Shown here: positions 1-10,856 of the stretch, piece by piece
Layout of the letters: each line of letters starts with the position of its first letter
Position numbering within the stretch: the first letter of the stretch is position 1
Source of the DNA: Blastococcus sp. LR1
Lineage (GTDB): Bacteria > Actinomycetota > Actinomycetes > Mycobacteriales > Geodermatophilaceae
NCBI RefSeq assembly: GCF_020166105.1
Contig: NZ_JAIUJY010000007.1
Location: 124,001 to 188,000 of the forward strand
DNA length: 64,000 bases
Direction: 5' to 3'
Position numbers and translations under genes: made by a program
Notes under the pieces: model-generated
What the model saw: only the letters and a program-made list of their open reading frames with translations
Told to the model about the DNA's origin: nothing
Database searches by the model: none

Positions 1-438
1 GATCTCCACGATCCCGGAGGTGACCGTGGCCCGCAGCAGCGTGGTGTCCGCGCCGACCCGCGACATCAGGTCGCCGGTGCGGCGCCGGTCGTACTCGGTC
101 ACGGGCAGCCGCAGCAGCCGGTCGGCCAGGGTGCGCCGGGTGGTGAGGACGACGCCCTCGCCGGTGCGCTGGAGGACGAACTGCTGGGCCGCTCCCAGCA
201 CGGCGCCGACGACCAGCACCGCCACCAGGGCGGCGACCGCGACGAGCACGGAGCGCCCGGCGCCCACGGCCTCGATGACCCGCGCGACCAGTGCCGGCTG
301 CGCCAGCGCCGCGGCCGCGCCGACCAGCGACAGGCCTGCGGCCAACATGAGCGCCCGCCGGTGCGGGCGGAGCAGCGGCAGCAGGTCACGGACGCGGGCG
401 GCGGGTGCCCGCTCCTCGTCGCCGGTCGGGGGCGTCAG
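1..438 (-). CDS. ABC exporter, N-terminal transmembrane part (partial, runs off left edge)
   Basis: About 145 residues of an ABC exporter subunit are visible. The reading frame gives a short hydrophilic leader ending in LLPLLRPHRR, two hydrophobic helices, and the typical cytoplasmic-loop motif with P..EYDRRRTGDLMSRVGADT, which is diagnostic of type I exporter membrane domains (P..F...TGDL.SR...D). The nucleotide-binding domain lies beyond the window edge, so the substrate cannot be told. The start is uncertain: the frame is open through the end of the upstream gene, there is an in-frame ATG at 348-346, but family-like sequence begins earlier, so a non-ATG start near 438 overlapping the upstream stop is possible. 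Confidence 0.75.
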   Translation of the reverse strand, partial: MTPPTGDEERAPAARVRDLLPLLRPHRRALMLAAGLSLVGAAAALAQPALVARVIEAVGAGRSVLVAVAALVAVLVVGAVLGAAQQFVLQRTGEGVVLTTRRTLADRLLRLPVTEYDRRRTGDLMSRVGADTTLLRATVTSGIVEI

Positions 439-1391
439 CGCGATTCGCCTCCGAGAGCAGCGACGATCGCCGTCAACAGCCGGGCGTGGTGCTCGAGCAG
501 CGGCGGTCGGTGCCCGTCGGGACGGATCGCTGAGACATGCCCGGCACCGGACCAGAACTCGTCGCCGTCGTCGCTGCCGAGCAGCACCGCGTGCACCGCC
601 GGGTCCTGGGCGAGCCGGTGCAGCCGCGGGTCGTCCTCGCCGGCGAGGAGCAGCCAGCGCGCGTCGAACGCCGGATCGCCACTGGCCAGGGGCACCAGTC
701 CGCCGGTCCGGTGCCGCCAGAACCGGGCCGGGCCGAGCCGGAACACCGGCACCTGTCCCAGCACCGGCGCAGCGGTGACCGCGTACTCCGGGACGACGTG
801 CCGCCCGGATGCGTAGACCACGTCGAAGGCGACGAGCTCGAGGCCGCCGGCCCGGCCGCGCAGCACGTTGCCCGCGCGGTGGTCCTTGGTCGCCCGGACC
901 GGGGAGCTCGCGATGACGTCGGCCAGCACGGCGTCCTGCGGAGTGGTGCCGTCGGTGACGGTCCACCCGTGCTGGAGCGCCCAGCCCTGGGAGCCGACGA
1001 GGTCGCCCTGATAGGCGAAGACCTGGTCCGCCGCGCCCCGGGCGCGGCTGCCGGTGCGCCGCTCCGGGGAGGCCACGGCCTCCGGCGGCGGGCCGGGCAG
1101 CGGGGGTTCCTGCGGCGGCGGCTTCTGCAACGGGACCGGTGCATCCGACGGCGGCGGGACCGGACGCCGGGGCTCGGCGGCCGGCAGGTCCCAGCCGGGT
1201 GGCTGCCAGGACGCGGAGCTCAGCGAGTCCGACTCGTCCCGCGGCGTGCGGCGGCGGTCGGCGAAGTTCGGCTTGTCCACGTCGTCGTCGGGCGTGCCGC
1301 CGGAGCCGAGGTGCGGGGGCTCCCGCCAGTCGCTGCCGTCGTCGGGCCCGCCGAAGCCGTCGCGGTCCTCAGGGTCGCGTGGACTGGTCAT
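435..1391 (-). CDS. Uncharacterised protein with proline-rich N-terminus
   Basis: A 318-residue protein that I do not recognise. The first 150 or so residues are low-complexity, acidic and proline-rich (PPPSDAPVPLQKPPPQEPPLP) and probably disordered. The remainder is a compact globular domain starting around VFAYQGDLVGSQGWALQHGW, with conserved-looking tryptophans and a FDVVYASGRHVVPEYAV strand-rich centre. No signal peptide or membrane segment is seen. The ATG at 1391 is preceded by GGAGGACG at a workable distance, which favours it over longer in-frame starts. It lies between the DUF721 gene and the ABC exporter, where gyrB is usually found in relatives, and probably belongs to the same leftward transcript. 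Confidence 0.65.
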   Translation of the reverse strand: MTSPRDPEDRDGFGGPDDGSDWREPPHLGSGGTPDDDVDKPNFADRRRTPRDESDSLSSASWQPPGWDLPAAEPRRPVPPPSDAPVPLQKPPPQEPPLPGPPPEAVASPERRTGSRARGAADQVFAYQGDLVGSQGWALQHGWTVTDGTTPQDAVLADVIASSPVRATKDHRAGNVLRGRAGGLELVAFDVVYASGRHVVPEYAVTAAPVLGQVPVFRLGPARFWRHRTGGLVPLASGDPAFDARWLLLAGEDDPRLHRLAQDPAVHAVLLGSDDGDEFWSGAGHVSAIRPDGHRPPLLEHHARLLTAIVAALGGESR

Positions 1392-1434
1392 CCCTGCATC
1401 GTCCTCCCCGGCACCCTCCCGGTGGTCGGGCGCC

Positions 1435-1935
1435 TCATCCGTACGTGTCGCGGGGCCCCCGGCCGCGCACGGAGCGCGGGCCCTTCTTCCAGCTGGGAGC
1501 CGTCGGACCGACAACGCGCAGCTTGGTCACGACGTCCCCACCGACCTGCGCGCGCAGCTTCCCCAGGATGGTGGGCGCCAGCAGGCGCAGCTGCGTGGCC
1601 CACGCGGTCGACTCCGCGATGACGAGCAGCTCGCCCTCGCTCAGCGTCTCCGGCCGGCAGTGGGCGGCGATCTCCGGGCCGACGATGACCGACCAGCGCC
1701 CGAAGACCGAGCCCACGCGCGTGCGCTCGGACCAGTCCTGCTGGCTGATCAGGGAGTCCACCAGCCGGCCGAAGGGCTGCGGGTCGTCCGCCCCGGGGCC
1801 CGGCCCGCTCCAGCTGCGCCGAGGGCCGGCGATCCGTCTCCGGGTCGGCTTCGGGCGGGCGGCCGAGGCGGCGCGCGCCGCTTCCAGTGCCGCGCGGGCG
1901 ATGTCGCTGGGCCGGGCGGGACGGTCCTCGGTCAC
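1435..1935 (-). CDS. DUF721/DciA-family protein
   Basis: A 166-residue protein with a basic, alanine/arginine-rich N-terminal 50 residues followed by a DUF721 domain ([21 protein letters not shown], then [20 protein letters not shown] and [17 protein letters not shown]). DUF721 proteins are also called DciA, a replicative-helicase loader/operator in many bacteria that lack DnaC or DnaI; the helicase DnaB is also encoded in this window. The GTG start overlaps the recF stop by four bases (GTGA), so the two are translationally coupled. recF-DUF721 adjacency near the origin is standard in Actinobacteria. The family assignment is firm; the helicase-loading role in this organism is inferred. Confidence 0.88.
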   Translation of the reverse strand: MTEDRPARPSDIARAALEAARAASAARPKPTRRRIAGPRRSWSGPGPGADDPQPFGRLVDSLISQQDWSERTRVGSVFGRWSVIVGPEIAAHCRPETLSEGELLVIAESTAWATQLRLLAPTILGKLRAQVGGDVVTKLRVVGPTAPSWKKGPRSVRGRGPRDTYG

Positions 1936-3110
1936 GGGGCGCCTCCGTCGGTGGCCGCGACCGCATCCTTCACCACGACGGCGTACCCGTCCCCGACCTC
2001 GACCCGCGCGCCGCGCAGCTCGGGCGGGACGTCGTCGACCACCGCGGCGGTGATCAGCGTCTGCTCCGCCGAGCGGGCCACCGCCGACAGGGCAGCCCGC
2101 CGTTCGGCGTCGAGGGTGGCGAAGACGTCGTCCAGAACCAGGATCGGGTCCTCGCCCTCGGCCCTGAGCAGGGCGAAGGTCGCGAGCTTCAGCGCCAGCG
2201 CCAGGGACCAGGACTCGCCGTGGCTGGCGAACCCCTTGGCCGGAGCCGGTCCCAGATGGATCACCAGGTCGTCCCGGTGCGGCCCGACCAGGGTCATGCC
2301 GCGGTCCAGCTCGTCGCCCCGGCGCTCGGCGACCCGGGCAGCCATCGCCGCGGACAGCTCCTCGATGGTGGGGAGCTCCGCGCCGGGGGCCAGGGCGGTG
2401 CCGTCGCCGGCCAGCGGCACGGTCGAGCTGTAGCCCAGCCCTGCGACCGCGGCGCCCTCCCCGGCGACGCCGGCGTAGGACTCCGCGACGTGCGGGGCCA
2501 GGTCGGCGACCAGCCGGAGCCGGGCCGAGAGCAGCTGGCCGCCGAGGTCGGTGAGGTGGCCGTCCCAGACGTCGAGGGTCTCCATCGCCTTGCCGCGCGC
2601 CATGCGCGCCGTCTTCAGCAGGGCGTTGCGCTGCTTGAGGACCCGCTCGTAGTCGCTGCGGACGCCGGCCAGCCGGGGTGTGCGCGTGGCGAGCAGCTCG
2701 TCGAGGAACCGACGTCGCTCGGTCGGATCACCGCGCACCAGCGAGAGGTCCTCGGGCGCGAAGAGCACGGTGCGGACCATGCCGAGCACCTCGCGCGGGC
2801 GGGGCAGCGGCGCCCGGTTGACCCGCACCCGGTTCGCCTTGCCGGGGTTGATCTCGATCTCGACGAGCAGCTCGCGGTCCCCGCGACGGAGGGCGGCCCG
2901 CACCACCGCCTGCCCGGCACCGTGGCGGACCAGCGGAGCGTCACCGGAGACCCGGTGGCTGCTCATGGTCGCCAGGTAGCCGACGGCCTCGACGAGGTTG
3001 GTCTTGCCCTCCCCGTTGCGGCCGACGAACACCGTCGGACCCGGACCGAGGGCCAGGTCGACGCGCTCCCAGCTGCGGAAGTCGCCGACCTGCAGGTGCC
3101 TCACGTACAC
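1932..3110 (-). CDS. recF: DNA replication/repair protein RecF
   Basis: RecF is an SMC-like ATPase that helps load RecA at single-strand gaps. The 392-residue protein starts [19 protein letters not shown], has a Walker A motif GRNGEGKTN at about residues 30-38, a signature region [15 protein letters not shown], and a Walker B motif [12 protein letters not shown] near 322. GTG at 3110 is chosen because it lies 7 nt after the gnd stop and begins exactly at the conserved N-terminus; longer readings would extend into gnd. It overlaps the DUF721 gene downstream by 4 nt. Order dnaA-dnaN-gnd-recF-DUF721 matches Streptomyces. Confidence 0.96.
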   Translation of the reverse strand: MYVRHLQVGDFRSWERVDLALGPGPTVFVGRNGEGKTNLVEAVGYLATMSSHRVSGDAPLVRHGAGQAVVRAALRRGDRELLVEIEINPGKANRVRVNRAPLPRPREVLGMVRTVLFAPEDLSLVRGDPTERRRFLDELLATRTPRLAGVRSDYERVLKQRNALLKTARMARGKAMETLDVWDGHLTDLGGQLLSARLRLVADLAPHVAESYAGVAGEGAAVAGLGYSSTVPLAGDGTALAPGAELPTIEELSAAMAARVAERRGDELDRGMTLVGPHRDDLVIHLGPAPAKGFASHGESWSLALALKLATFALLRAEGEDPILVLDDVFATLDAERRAALSAVARSAEQTLITAAVVDDVPPELRGARVEVGDGYAVVVKDAVAATDGGAP

Positions 3111-3117
3111 CGGGTGC

Positions 3118-4050
<933 letters not shown>

Positions 4051-4136
4051 GGTGGAAGTCCCCTCGTCGCGATCTCGGATCCAGTGCTCATCGTGCTGCT
4101 CCGGACCGCCGTGCGCGACGGCAGCCCGCTCCGGCA

Positions 4137-5294
4137 TCAGCCAGGGAGGCGCACCGGCATGATCAGGTAGCGGTAGCTGCCCTTCCGCTCGGCGGGTGCG
4201 GCCGGGGCGTCGTCGGCCGGCGGCTCGTCCACGCCGGACAGGACCGCCGGCTTCAGCGGGCTGGTGAAGTCCATCCGCGCCCGGCCGGTGTGCACGGCGG
4301 CCAGGCCGTCGAGCAGGAACGTCGGGTTGAAGCCGATGGTCAGCGGGTCGCCGTCGAAATCGACGTCGCAACGCTCCTCGGCCTGGCCCTCCTCATCGGT
4401 GCCACCGGCGCGCAGGGTGACCTGCCCGGGGGTGAACTCGCAGCGCAGCGGCGTCCCCCGCTCGGCGACCAGCGCCACGCGCTTGGCCGCGGCGGTGAAC
4501 AGCTCCACCGGCAGAATGGCGTGCGACAGGGACTCGTTCGGCATGATCGCGCGGTACTTCACGAACTCGGCGTCCAGCAGGCGGGTCGTGGTCTCCCGGT
4601 CCTTGCCGGACAGGCCCAGGATGCCCTCGCCCGAGCTGCCCGAGGACAGGGACAGCGTGATCTCCGGCCCGCTGGTCAGCGTCTTCGCGGCGTCGGCCAG
4701 CGTGCGCGCGGGCACCAGGACGGCGGCGGACAGGCCGGAGGTCTCCGGGCGCCAGGCGAACTCGCGGACGGCGAGGCGGTAGCGGTCGGTCGCCGCCAGG
4801 GTGATCAGGTCGTCCTCGATCTCCAGGCGGACGCCGGTCAGCATCGGGAGGGTGTCGTCCCTACCGGCGGCGATCGCGACCTGGCTGACCGCTTCGGCGA
4901 AGACGTCGCTGTCGACGAGGCCGGCCGTCGAGGGCATGGACGGCAGCGACGGGTAGTCGTCGACCGGCAGGGTGGGCAGGCTGAACCGCGCGTTGCCGCA
5001 GGTGATGGCCAGACGGGGACCCTCGGCGGTGATGTCGACGGGGTGCGGCGGCAGGGCGCGGGTGATCTCGGCCAGCAGACGGCCGGGCACCAGGACGCGA
5101 CCGCTCTCGCTGGTCTGGACGTCGATCTCGGCACGGGCCGACACCTCGTAGTCGAAGCCGGAGACCGACAGCAGCGTCCCGTCGACCTCGAGCAGGATGC
5201 CGGCCAGCACGGGCACCGACGGCCGCGGCGGCAGGCTGCGCGCCGTCCAGGCGACGGCGTCGGCGAGCACCTCACGTGCCACCCGGAACTTCAT
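4137..5294 (-). CDS. dnaN: DNA polymerase III sliding clamp (beta subunit)
   Basis: The ring-shaped processivity clamp of the replicase. The 385-residue protein begins MKFRVAREVLADAVAWTARSL as in other actinobacterial clamps, has the three repeated clamp domains, and ends with the conserved YRYLIMPVRL tail. ATG at 5294 is preferred over the in-frame GTG at 5306 because MKFRV is the conserved N-terminus and a GGTGGG stretch lies upstream. It is separated from gnd by 86 nt and from dnaA by the origin region, so transcription probably begins in or across oriC. Confidence 0.97.
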   Translation of the reverse strand: MKFRVAREVLADAVAWTARSLPPRPSVPVLAGILLEVDGTLLSVSGFDYEVSARAEIDVQTSESGRVLVPGRLLAEITRALPPHPVDITAEGPRLAITCGNARFSLPTLPVDDYPSLPSMPSTAGLVDSDVFAEAVSQVAIAAGRDDTLPMLTGVRLEIEDDLITLAATDRYRLAVREFAWRPETSGLSAAVLVPARTLADAAKTLTSGPEITLSLSSGSSGEGILGLSGKDRETTTRLLDAEFVKYRAIMPNESLSHAILPVELFTAAAKRVALVAERGTPLRCEFTPGQVTLRAGGTDEEGQAEERCDVDFDGDPLTIGFNPTFLLDGLAAVHTGRARMDFTSPLKPAVLSGVDEPPADDAPAAPAERKGSYRYLIMPVRLPG

Positions 5295-6377
5295 CTCTCG
5301 ACCCACCCATGTTCGGTCCGCCCACCGACCGCCGGGTCACGGCGCCCGGTGCTGGGCAGAGCTCGTCCTTCGTCGTGCACCGGGCACGAGGCCTGCGGTG
5401 CGGTGCTCATCGTGCCTGGTGCAGTGCCTCGTGGGGAAACCCCGTCCCTCGATGGGCTCCGACCCGTCCCACCGGTCCACTGCTCCTGGTCCAGCTGCTG
5501 CTTGTCGGAGCCGCTCGAGGCCCTGCCAGCGCAGCGTCCCCACCCAGAGTGTGGTTCAAGAATTCTCCGAGATAACTCCCTCATCCTCGTCATCACACGT
5601 GTGGAAGCTGGGGATCGGGCCCCTTTCCGCAGGTCAGGGGCTGTTCGGGGCTGTTGGCCGATTGTGGGTGGTCAGCGTCTTCCTGTTGTCGACACGTGGA
5701 CAGATCGACGGTTGTGCACCGTCGTCGTCGCCCGTCCACCCCCTCTCCCCTGCCAGTCCCGGGTTCGTCCCCAGGCCGTACCCAGCCCCGGCGAGCGCCG
5801 ACGACGACTCGATCGGCCGCATGGCCGGCTGTTCGGAGTTCCCGCAGGTCAGCGCCCTGTTCGGCGTCGGAACGGGCGGTGTCGCCGGCACGGGGCCGTG
5901 AGCGTGCGGCGGCCCCGGATCGAGGGAATCCGAAAGATCTCCCCAACCTGTGCACATTCCTGGGGACAACTTCTCGATCTGTCGACCGCGGCCGGTGACC
6001 GTCTGCCCGCGATGAGGCCGGAATGCAGGGCTTCCGTCATCCCCAGGGATCCACACAGGTGTGGACAACGACTTGTCGACCGCCCCGAGACGATGACCGG
6101 ACCCGGTGGAAACGACGACCGTTCGACGCCCGCGTGACCGGGCAGAGACGCCCGTGAACGAGTCGAGAACGACCGAAGCAAGGACGGTGCCGAGGGGTCG
6201 CCGAAGGTCGGATACGGCACAGGAAGGGTCGCGCCGAGTCGGCCCGGAGGCTCCCGCGCAGGCACGACGAAACGGCTCAGCTCAACAGGGGGACGGCCAT
6301 GGCCGCGGTGTCGTCCGGAGCGGCTCCGTCCGGAGGCTCACCGCGAGCGTGCGAGTGGTGAGAGGGACGGGGTCCTG
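5295..6377. other. oriC: dnaA-dnaN intergenic region, probable chromosomal origin oriC
   Basis: No gene is supported in these 1083 bp. The stretch from about 5540 to 6090 holds several sites close to the actinobacterial DnaA box TTGTCCACA: a perfect copy on the minus strand at 6060-6068, one-mismatch copies at 5961-5969 (TGGGGACAA) and 5686-5694 (TTGTCGACA), and weaker ones at 5695-5703, 5712-5720, 5948-5956, 6047-6055 and 6073-6081. Two boxes face each other in TCCACAC-AG-GTGTGGA at 6049-6064. A relatively AT-rich patch (caagaattctccgagataac) near 5557-5576 could be an unwinding element. The dnaA-dnaN gap is the known oriC site in Streptomyces and mycobacteria; the assignment here rests on that and on the boxes. 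Confidence 0.85.
6060..6068 (-). promoter_or_regulatory. Consensus DnaA box in oriC
   Basis: TGTGGACAA on the plus strand, i.e. TTGTCCACA on the minus strand, matches the high-GC actinobacterial DnaA box exactly. It is the strongest box in the dnaA-dnaN gap and forms an inverted pair with GGATCCACA at 6047-6055. Confidence 0.85.
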
Positions 6378-8117
6378 CTACTGCCGGGCGCGGCTCTTGA
6401 TGCGGGCGGTGAGCTCGGTGACCTGCGTGTACGTCGCGCGGCGCTCGCTCATCAGGTTGGTGATCTTCTTGACGGCGTGCATGACCGTGGTGTGGTCCTT
6501 GCCGCCGAAGGAGGCACCGATCCGGGGCAGCGAGAGCTCGGTGAGCTCACGGCACAGGTACATCGCGATCTGGCGGGCGTTCACCAGCGTGCGGCTGCGG
6601 TTGGTGCCCTGCAGCTCCTCCATCGTCACGGAGAAGTACTCGGCGGTGGCGGCCATGATGATCGCGGCGGTGATCTGCGGGCCCTGCTCGTCGCTGATCA
6701 GGTCCTTCAGCACCAGCTCGGCCAGGGGCAGGTCCACCTGCTGCTTGTTCAGCGACGCGAACGCCGTGACCCGGATCAGCGCGCCCTCGAGCTCGCGGAT
6801 GTTGGTCTGCACCTTGCTGGCGATGAACTCCAGCACCGGGTCGGGCACCTGCAGCCGCTCGCCCCACGCCTTCTTGCGCAGGATCGCGATGCGGGTCTCG
6901 AGGTCCGGCGCCTGGACGTCGGTGATCAGGCCCCACTCGAACCGGGTGCGCAGCCGGTCCTCCAGCGTCGTCAGCTTCTTCGGCGGACGGTCGGAGGTGA
7001 TCACGATCTGCTTGCTGGCGTTGTGCAGCGTGTTGAAGGTGTGGAAGAACTCCTCCTGCGTCCGCTCGGCGCGCTCCAGGAACTGGATGTCGTCGATGAG
7101 CAGGAAGTCGATGTCCCGGTAGCGACGGCGGAAGTCCTCGGCGCGGCCGGAGTGCACCAGGTTGATGAACTCGTTGGTGAACTCCTCGGTGCTGACGTAG
7201 CGCACCCGGACGTTCGGGAACATGCGGGCCGCGTAGTGCCCGATGGCGTGCAGCAGGTGGGTCTTGCCCAGGCCGGACTCGCCGTAGATGAACAACGGGT
7301 TGTAGGCGCGGGCCGGCGCCTCGGCGACGGCGACGGCCGCGGCGTGGGCGAACCGGTTGCTGTTGCCGATGACGAAGCTGTCGAAGACGTACTTGGCGTT
7401 GAGGCCGGGGTCGAGGCCGGCCGGCCGGCCGCCCTCGGGGCGCCGGCCGCGTCCGCCGGTGCCGCTCCCGTTGCCGCGGCGCTGGTCGGCGAACCCGGGG
7501 TCGACGTCGAAGGGCAGCACGTCGGCGCTCCGCTCGCCGTCGGAGGAGTCATTGGCGTCCGGGCCCCAGGGAGTGGTGCTCCAGTCCTCGGGAGCTCCCC
7601 GGTCGACCGGCGGACGCTGCGGACCGTCGGCCGGGTGCAGCTCCCTGACCTGGGAAAAGTCCACGGGGGCAGGGCGCTCGGCGGAGGTGTCACGGTCCCA
7701 GGGCGCCGGGCCGACGGCGTCGGTCCGCACCCCGAAGGCGCTGCGGCCGTCGTCGGCGCGGTCCCGGGTGGCCCGGTCCTCCTCGGCGCGCTGCACCTCG
7801 GCGGCCGACCACGGACGACGGGTGGGCTCCGGGGCGGCGGGCTCCTCGGCCTCGGCGGGCGCGTCCTCGAGCTGGACGGCGACGCGGATGTCCCGGTTGA
7901 ACCGCTCGGACAGCGCCTCGGCGAGCACCCTGCGCATGCGGGACTCGAGCACCGTCTGCGTGAACTCGTTGGGGGCGGCCAGCACCGCGGTGTCCTCGAC
8001 CAGCATCAGCGGTCGGGTGAGGTTCAGCATGGCGTTCTGCTGCGGAGAGAGGCTGGTGGCCAGCCGCTCCCGGATCTGGTCCCAGACCGTGGCCAGGTCC
8101 AGCGGGTCGTCGGCCAT
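6378..8117 (-). CDS. dnaA: Chromosomal replication initiator DnaA
   Basis: DnaA binds DnaA boxes and melts the origin. The 579-residue protein has domain I ([21 protein letters not shown]), a long acidic, proline-rich linker (about residues 100-235) typical of Actinobacteria, the AAA+ domain with Walker [14 protein letters not shown] near 279 and Walker [12 protein letters not shown] near 340, and the C-terminal DNA-binding helix-turn-helix with [15 protein letters not shown] near 536. ATG at 8117 (MADDPLDL) is chosen because GGGAGGA lies about 10 nt upstream; ATG at 8135 lacks a ribosome site. DnaA-box-like sites upstream suggest autoregulation. Confidence 0.97.
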   Translation of the reverse strand: MADDPLDLATVWDQIRERLATSLSPQQNAMLNLTRPLMLVEDTAVLAAPNEFTQTVLESRMRRVLAEALSERFNRDIRVAVQLEDAPAEAEEPAAPEPTRRPWSAAEVQRAEEDRATRDRADDGRSAFGVRTDAVGPAPWDRDTSAERPAPVDFSQVRELHPADGPQRPPVDRGAPEDWSTTPWGPDANDSSDGERSADVLPFDVDPGFADQRRGNGSGTGGRGRRPEGGRPAGLDPGLNAKYVFDSFVIGNSNRFAHAAAVAVAEAPARAYNPLFIYGESGLGKTHLLHAIGHYAARMFPNVRVRYVSTEEFTNEFINLVHSGRAEDFRRRYRDIDFLLIDDIQFLERAERTQEEFFHTFNTLHNASKQIVITSDRPPKKLTTLEDRLRTRFEWGLITDVQAPDLETRIAILRKKAWGERLQVPDPVLEFIASKVQTNIRELEGALIRVTAFASLNKQQVDLPLAELVLKDLISDEQGPQITAAIIMAATAEYFSVTMEELQGTNRSRTLVNARQIAMYLCRELTELSLPRIGASFGGKDHTTVMHAVKKITNLMSERRATYTQVTELTARIKSRARQ

Positions 8118-8802
8118 GCCGTCTCGTCCTCCCATGCAGTCGACCCCACGGCCGCTCCCGGTGCGCGGGGCACCTCCGTACCGGTCCTCGTCCCTCGCGC
8201 CGAGTCCTGTCGGGGACGCCGCTGTGGACACGCGGGAAGGCGTGTTCCACATCGGTGTCCACAGGCTGTGCACGGTCGGCGGCGCTAGGCGCCGGCCTCG
8301 CACGGGACAGCGGCCGGATCAGCATCCGTGCTGGTCAGCGGCCTGATCGGGCGGGTGGAGGAGCGGCTCGGCGGTCATTCGACCGACGGGGTCGGCCCGC
8401 GCATCGTGACCCTGACGTCCGACGCGGAGCGAGGCGACGCTAACAGCTTCGTCCACAGCCGGGCAACGACGGCGGGCGCCGTCCGGCGGGTGCCGGAGCG
8501 GTCGGACCCGATCTCCCGATCGGCGTGCCGTCGCACGCCGGAGGCTGCGAGGGAGGCATCATGGGCGGTCGGTCCTCGACCGGGTCCCGGCCGCCGCCGG
8601 TCCTCGGTTATGCTTGCCGGAGTCTGTGGACGGGTCTGCCCGTCCCCGGTCGGTGCAGCGTTCCTGCGCGATCGGGTCGGGGGTCGTCCGCAGTGCCAGC
8701 TTCCAGGGTGGTCGGGCGCGGTCTCCGCACCGGTCCAGCACCCTGCGCGCGTCCGTCCACCGACGGGGGCGCACCGCCGATGTCGTGTAGTGGGAGTACC
8801 TC
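8118..8802. promoter_or_regulatory. dnaA-rpmH divergent intergenic region with DnaA-box-like sites
   Basis: No gene is supported in these 685 bp. Sites one mismatch from TTGTCCACA lie at 8255-8263 (GTGTCCACA) and, on the other strand, 8223-8231 (TGTGGACAC), both upstream of dnaA, with weaker ones at 8452-8460 and 8625-8633. The pair at 8223-8263 is well placed for DnaA autorepression. A TATGCT hexamer at 8609-8614 might be a -10 element for rpmH, but no good -35 accompanies it. Confidence 0.5.
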
Positions 8803-8940
8803 GTGAGCAAGCGCACGTTCCAGCCGAACAACCGCCGCCGGTCCAAGACCCACGGCTTCCGGCTGCGTATGCGTACCCGCGCCGGCCGCGCCATCCTGGC
8901 GACCCGTCGGCGCAAGGGCCGCGAGAAGCTCTCCGCCTGA
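8803..8940 (+). CDS. rpmH: 50S ribosomal protein L34
   Basis: The 45-residue basic protein reads [18 protein letters not shown], then [20 protein letters not shown], the invariant L34 pattern. It uses a GTG start with GGGAG upstream at a suitable distance. It is followed after one base by rnpA, the universal rpmH-rnpA pairing, and heads the plus-strand run through parB. Confidence 0.97.
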   Translation: MSKRTFQPNNRRRSKTHGFRLRMRTRAGRAILATRRRKGREKLSA

Positions 8941-8941
8941 C

Positions 8942-9322
8942 GTGCTGCCAGCGCAGGCACGCCTGCGCCGGCGCCCGGAGTTCAGTGCCGTCGTCCGATC
9001 CGGCCGGCGTGCCGGGCGGCCGACCATGGTGCTGCACTACCTCCCCGAACGGCCCGCGCAGCCGGCCGGTGACCTCGCGTCCCCGCCGGTTGCACGGGCC
9101 GGTTTCGTGGTCGGCAAGACCGTGGGCAACTCGGTCGTCCGGCATCGTGTGACCCGTCGGCTGCGAGCGGTCGTCCGCGACGAGCTCGATCGGCTCCCGT
9201 CCGGGTCGGACCTGGTGGTCCGGGCCCGGCCCGAGGCGGCCGATGCCGACTTCGCCGCGTTGCACCGAGACCTCGCGAAGGGCCTCGACCGGCTCCTCGG
9301 TGATCGGGTGCCGTCCCGATGA
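8942..9322 (+). CDS. rnpA: Ribonuclease P protein component
   Basis: Protein cofactor of the RNA enzyme that matures tRNA 5' ends. The 126-residue basic protein begins [24 protein letters not shown] and carries the RNase P signature region [28 protein letters not shown]; the usual RNR triplet is RHR here, a variation also common in Actinobacteria. GTG start. It begins one base after the rpmH stop and ends in a 4-nt ATGA overlap with yidD. Confidence 0.96.
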   Translation: MLPAQARLRRRPEFSAVVRSGRRAGRPTMVLHYLPERPAQPAGDLASPPVARAGFVVGKTVGNSVVRHRVTRRLRAVVRDELDRLPSGSDLVVRARPEAADADFAALHRDLAKGLDRLLGDRVPSR

Positions 9323-9705
9323 CGTCTTCCGGAGCGCCCCGCCGGTCGGTGGCGGCGCGAGCCCTGCTGCGCGTAGTGGGTTTCTACTCCCGGGCGATCA
9401 GCCCGGCCTTCCCGCCGCGCTGCCGGTTCCACCCGACCTGCAGCGCCTACGCAGCCGAGGCGGTCGGGGTGCACGGCGCCGTCCGTGGCTCGTGGCTCTC
9501 GCTGGTGCGGCTGCTCAAGTGCGCGCCCTGGCACCCCGGCGGCGTGGACCTGGTCCCGTCCGCCGACCGGAGCGGAACCGCGCAGAGCGCCCGCTCGTCC
9601 AGTTCATCGGTGTCCGCGTCCCGGGCGCCGTCCGATCTTCCGGGCTCAGGCCCGGTCACCCCGCCGGTTGCCGGCCAGGCGTTCGAGGAGTCCTCCGTTG
9701 CTTGA
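9319..9705 (+). CDS. yidD: Membrane protein insertion efficiency factor YidD
   Basis: Small membrane-associated protein that aids YidC-dependent insertion. The family core [27 protein letters not shown], with its characteristic cysteines, is followed by [16 protein letters not shown]. At 128 residues it is longer than the usual 70-100 because of a low-complexity serine/proline tail. Its start overlaps rnpA by 4 nt and its end overlaps the proposed yidC start by 8 nt, so the three are tightly coupled. Confidence 0.95.
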   Translation: MTSSGAPRRSVAARALLRVVGFYSRAISPAFPPRCRFHPTCSAYAAEAVGVHGAVRGSWLSLVRLLKCAPWHPGGVDLVPSADRSGTAQSARSSSSSVSASRAPSDLPGSGPVTPPVAGQAFEESSVA

Positions 9706-10771
9706 CTGGCTGTACACCGCCATCTCCTGGGTCATGGCCCGGTGGCACTCGCTCTGGAACCTGGCCTTCGGTGACCCGCCGGCCGAGTCCGGGCTGTCCG
9801 GTCTCTCCTGGGTACTGGCGATCGTCTTCCTGGTCGTCACGATCCGGCTGATCCTCTTCCCGCTGTTCGTCAAGCAGGTCAAGTCCCAGCGGGCGATGCA
9901 GGAGCTCCAGCCCGAGCTGGCCAAGCTGCGCAAGCAGTACGGCAGCGACCGCCAGGGCATGGCCGTGGCGCAGCAGGCGATGTTCAAGGAGCGCGGGGTC
10001 AACCCGCTGGCCGGCTGTCTGCCGATCCTTCCGCAGATCCCGGTCTTCCTGTCCCTGTTCCACGTCCTGCGCCGCCTCGCGCCCGACAAGCAGGGGCTCT
10101 ACTCCTGGTCGAACGAGCTGACCGACCAGGCCGCACGGGCCAAGCTCTTCGGTGCGCCGATCTCCGCCTCGTTCAACATGGACGGCGCCAAGGAGCAGTC
10201 GATCCTCGAGATCGCCAGCTACGGCACGATCCGGACCGTCGCGTTCGTGCTGATCCTGGTCATGTGCGCCACGACCTACTTCACGCAGAAGCAGATCATG
10301 AGCCGCTCGGGCCCGGTCGAGGGTCAGGCCGCCATGGTGCAGAAGCTGATGCTCTACGGCGTGCCGCTGAGCCTCTTCGTCTCGGGCTTCATCTTCCCCA
10401 TCGGTGTGCTCATCTACTGGATGACCAACAACCTGTGGACGCTGGGCCAGCAGTTCTTCATCCTGCGCAAGATGCCCCCGCCCGGGTCGGCTGCCGCCAA
10501 GGCGAAGGACGGTCCGGACAAGCCCGTGGACCCGCGCACGCTCGCCCCGAAGCCCGGCGCCAAGCCGGTGCGCACCAAGGGCGGCCGTCCCACCGCCGCG
10601 CCGGCGAGCACGACGTCCGCCGAGAACGCGGTGAGCCTGGACAAGGGCGGAAACGCAGCGGATGCCGCCCCACAGGCAGGCGGCTCGACGGCAGCGCCCC
10701 GCGGCGGCAGCGGCTCGCGCCCCGGCTCCGGCCAGGGGCCGGCGAACCGGGGCAAGCGCAAGCGCCGCTGA
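9698..10771 (+). CDS. yidC: Membrane protein insertase YidC
   Basis: Inserts and folds inner-membrane proteins, alone or with SecYEG. The 357-residue protein has the actinobacterial short form: N-terminal membrane helix ([19 protein letters not shown]), the 60KD_IMP core with [21 protein letters not shown], then [21 protein letters not shown] and later helices, and a basic, glycine-rich tail from about residue 265 to the end (KRKRR) likely to touch the ribosome. The TTG at 9698 is chosen because it starts exactly at the conserved N-terminus and overlaps yidD; no ATG/GTG gives a better fit. Confidence 0.94.
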   Translation: MLDWLYTAISWVMARWHSLWNLAFGDPPAESGLSGLSWVLAIVFLVVTIRLILFPLFVKQVKSQRAMQELQPELAKLRKQYGSDRQGMAVAQQAMFKERGVNPLAGCLPILPQIPVFLSLFHVLRRLAPDKQGLYSWSNELTDQAARAKLFGAPISASFNMDGAKEQSILEIASYGTIRTVAFVLILVMCATTYFTQKQIMSRSGPVEGQAAMVQKLMLYGVPLSLFVSGFIFPIGVLIYWMTNNLWTLGQQFFILRKMPPPGSAAAKAKDGPDKPVDPRTLAPKPGAKPVRTKGGRPTAAPASTTSAENAVSLDKGGNAADAAPQAGGSTAAPRGGSGSRPGSGQGPANRGKRKRR

Positions 10772-10856
10772 CCACCGTCCGCTCCCCCGCCGGCTCCGCC
10801 GGCACACAGACCACCGGGCACGCCCCGGCACCCGCACCGAACTGGGAGGAACACCC

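Noticed and set aside
5197-6137. Open frames inside the dnaA-dnaN gap on both strands.
   Set aside because: They overlap the DnaA-box region, have no ribosome sites, and differ in composition from real proteins here; the region is better explained as oriC.
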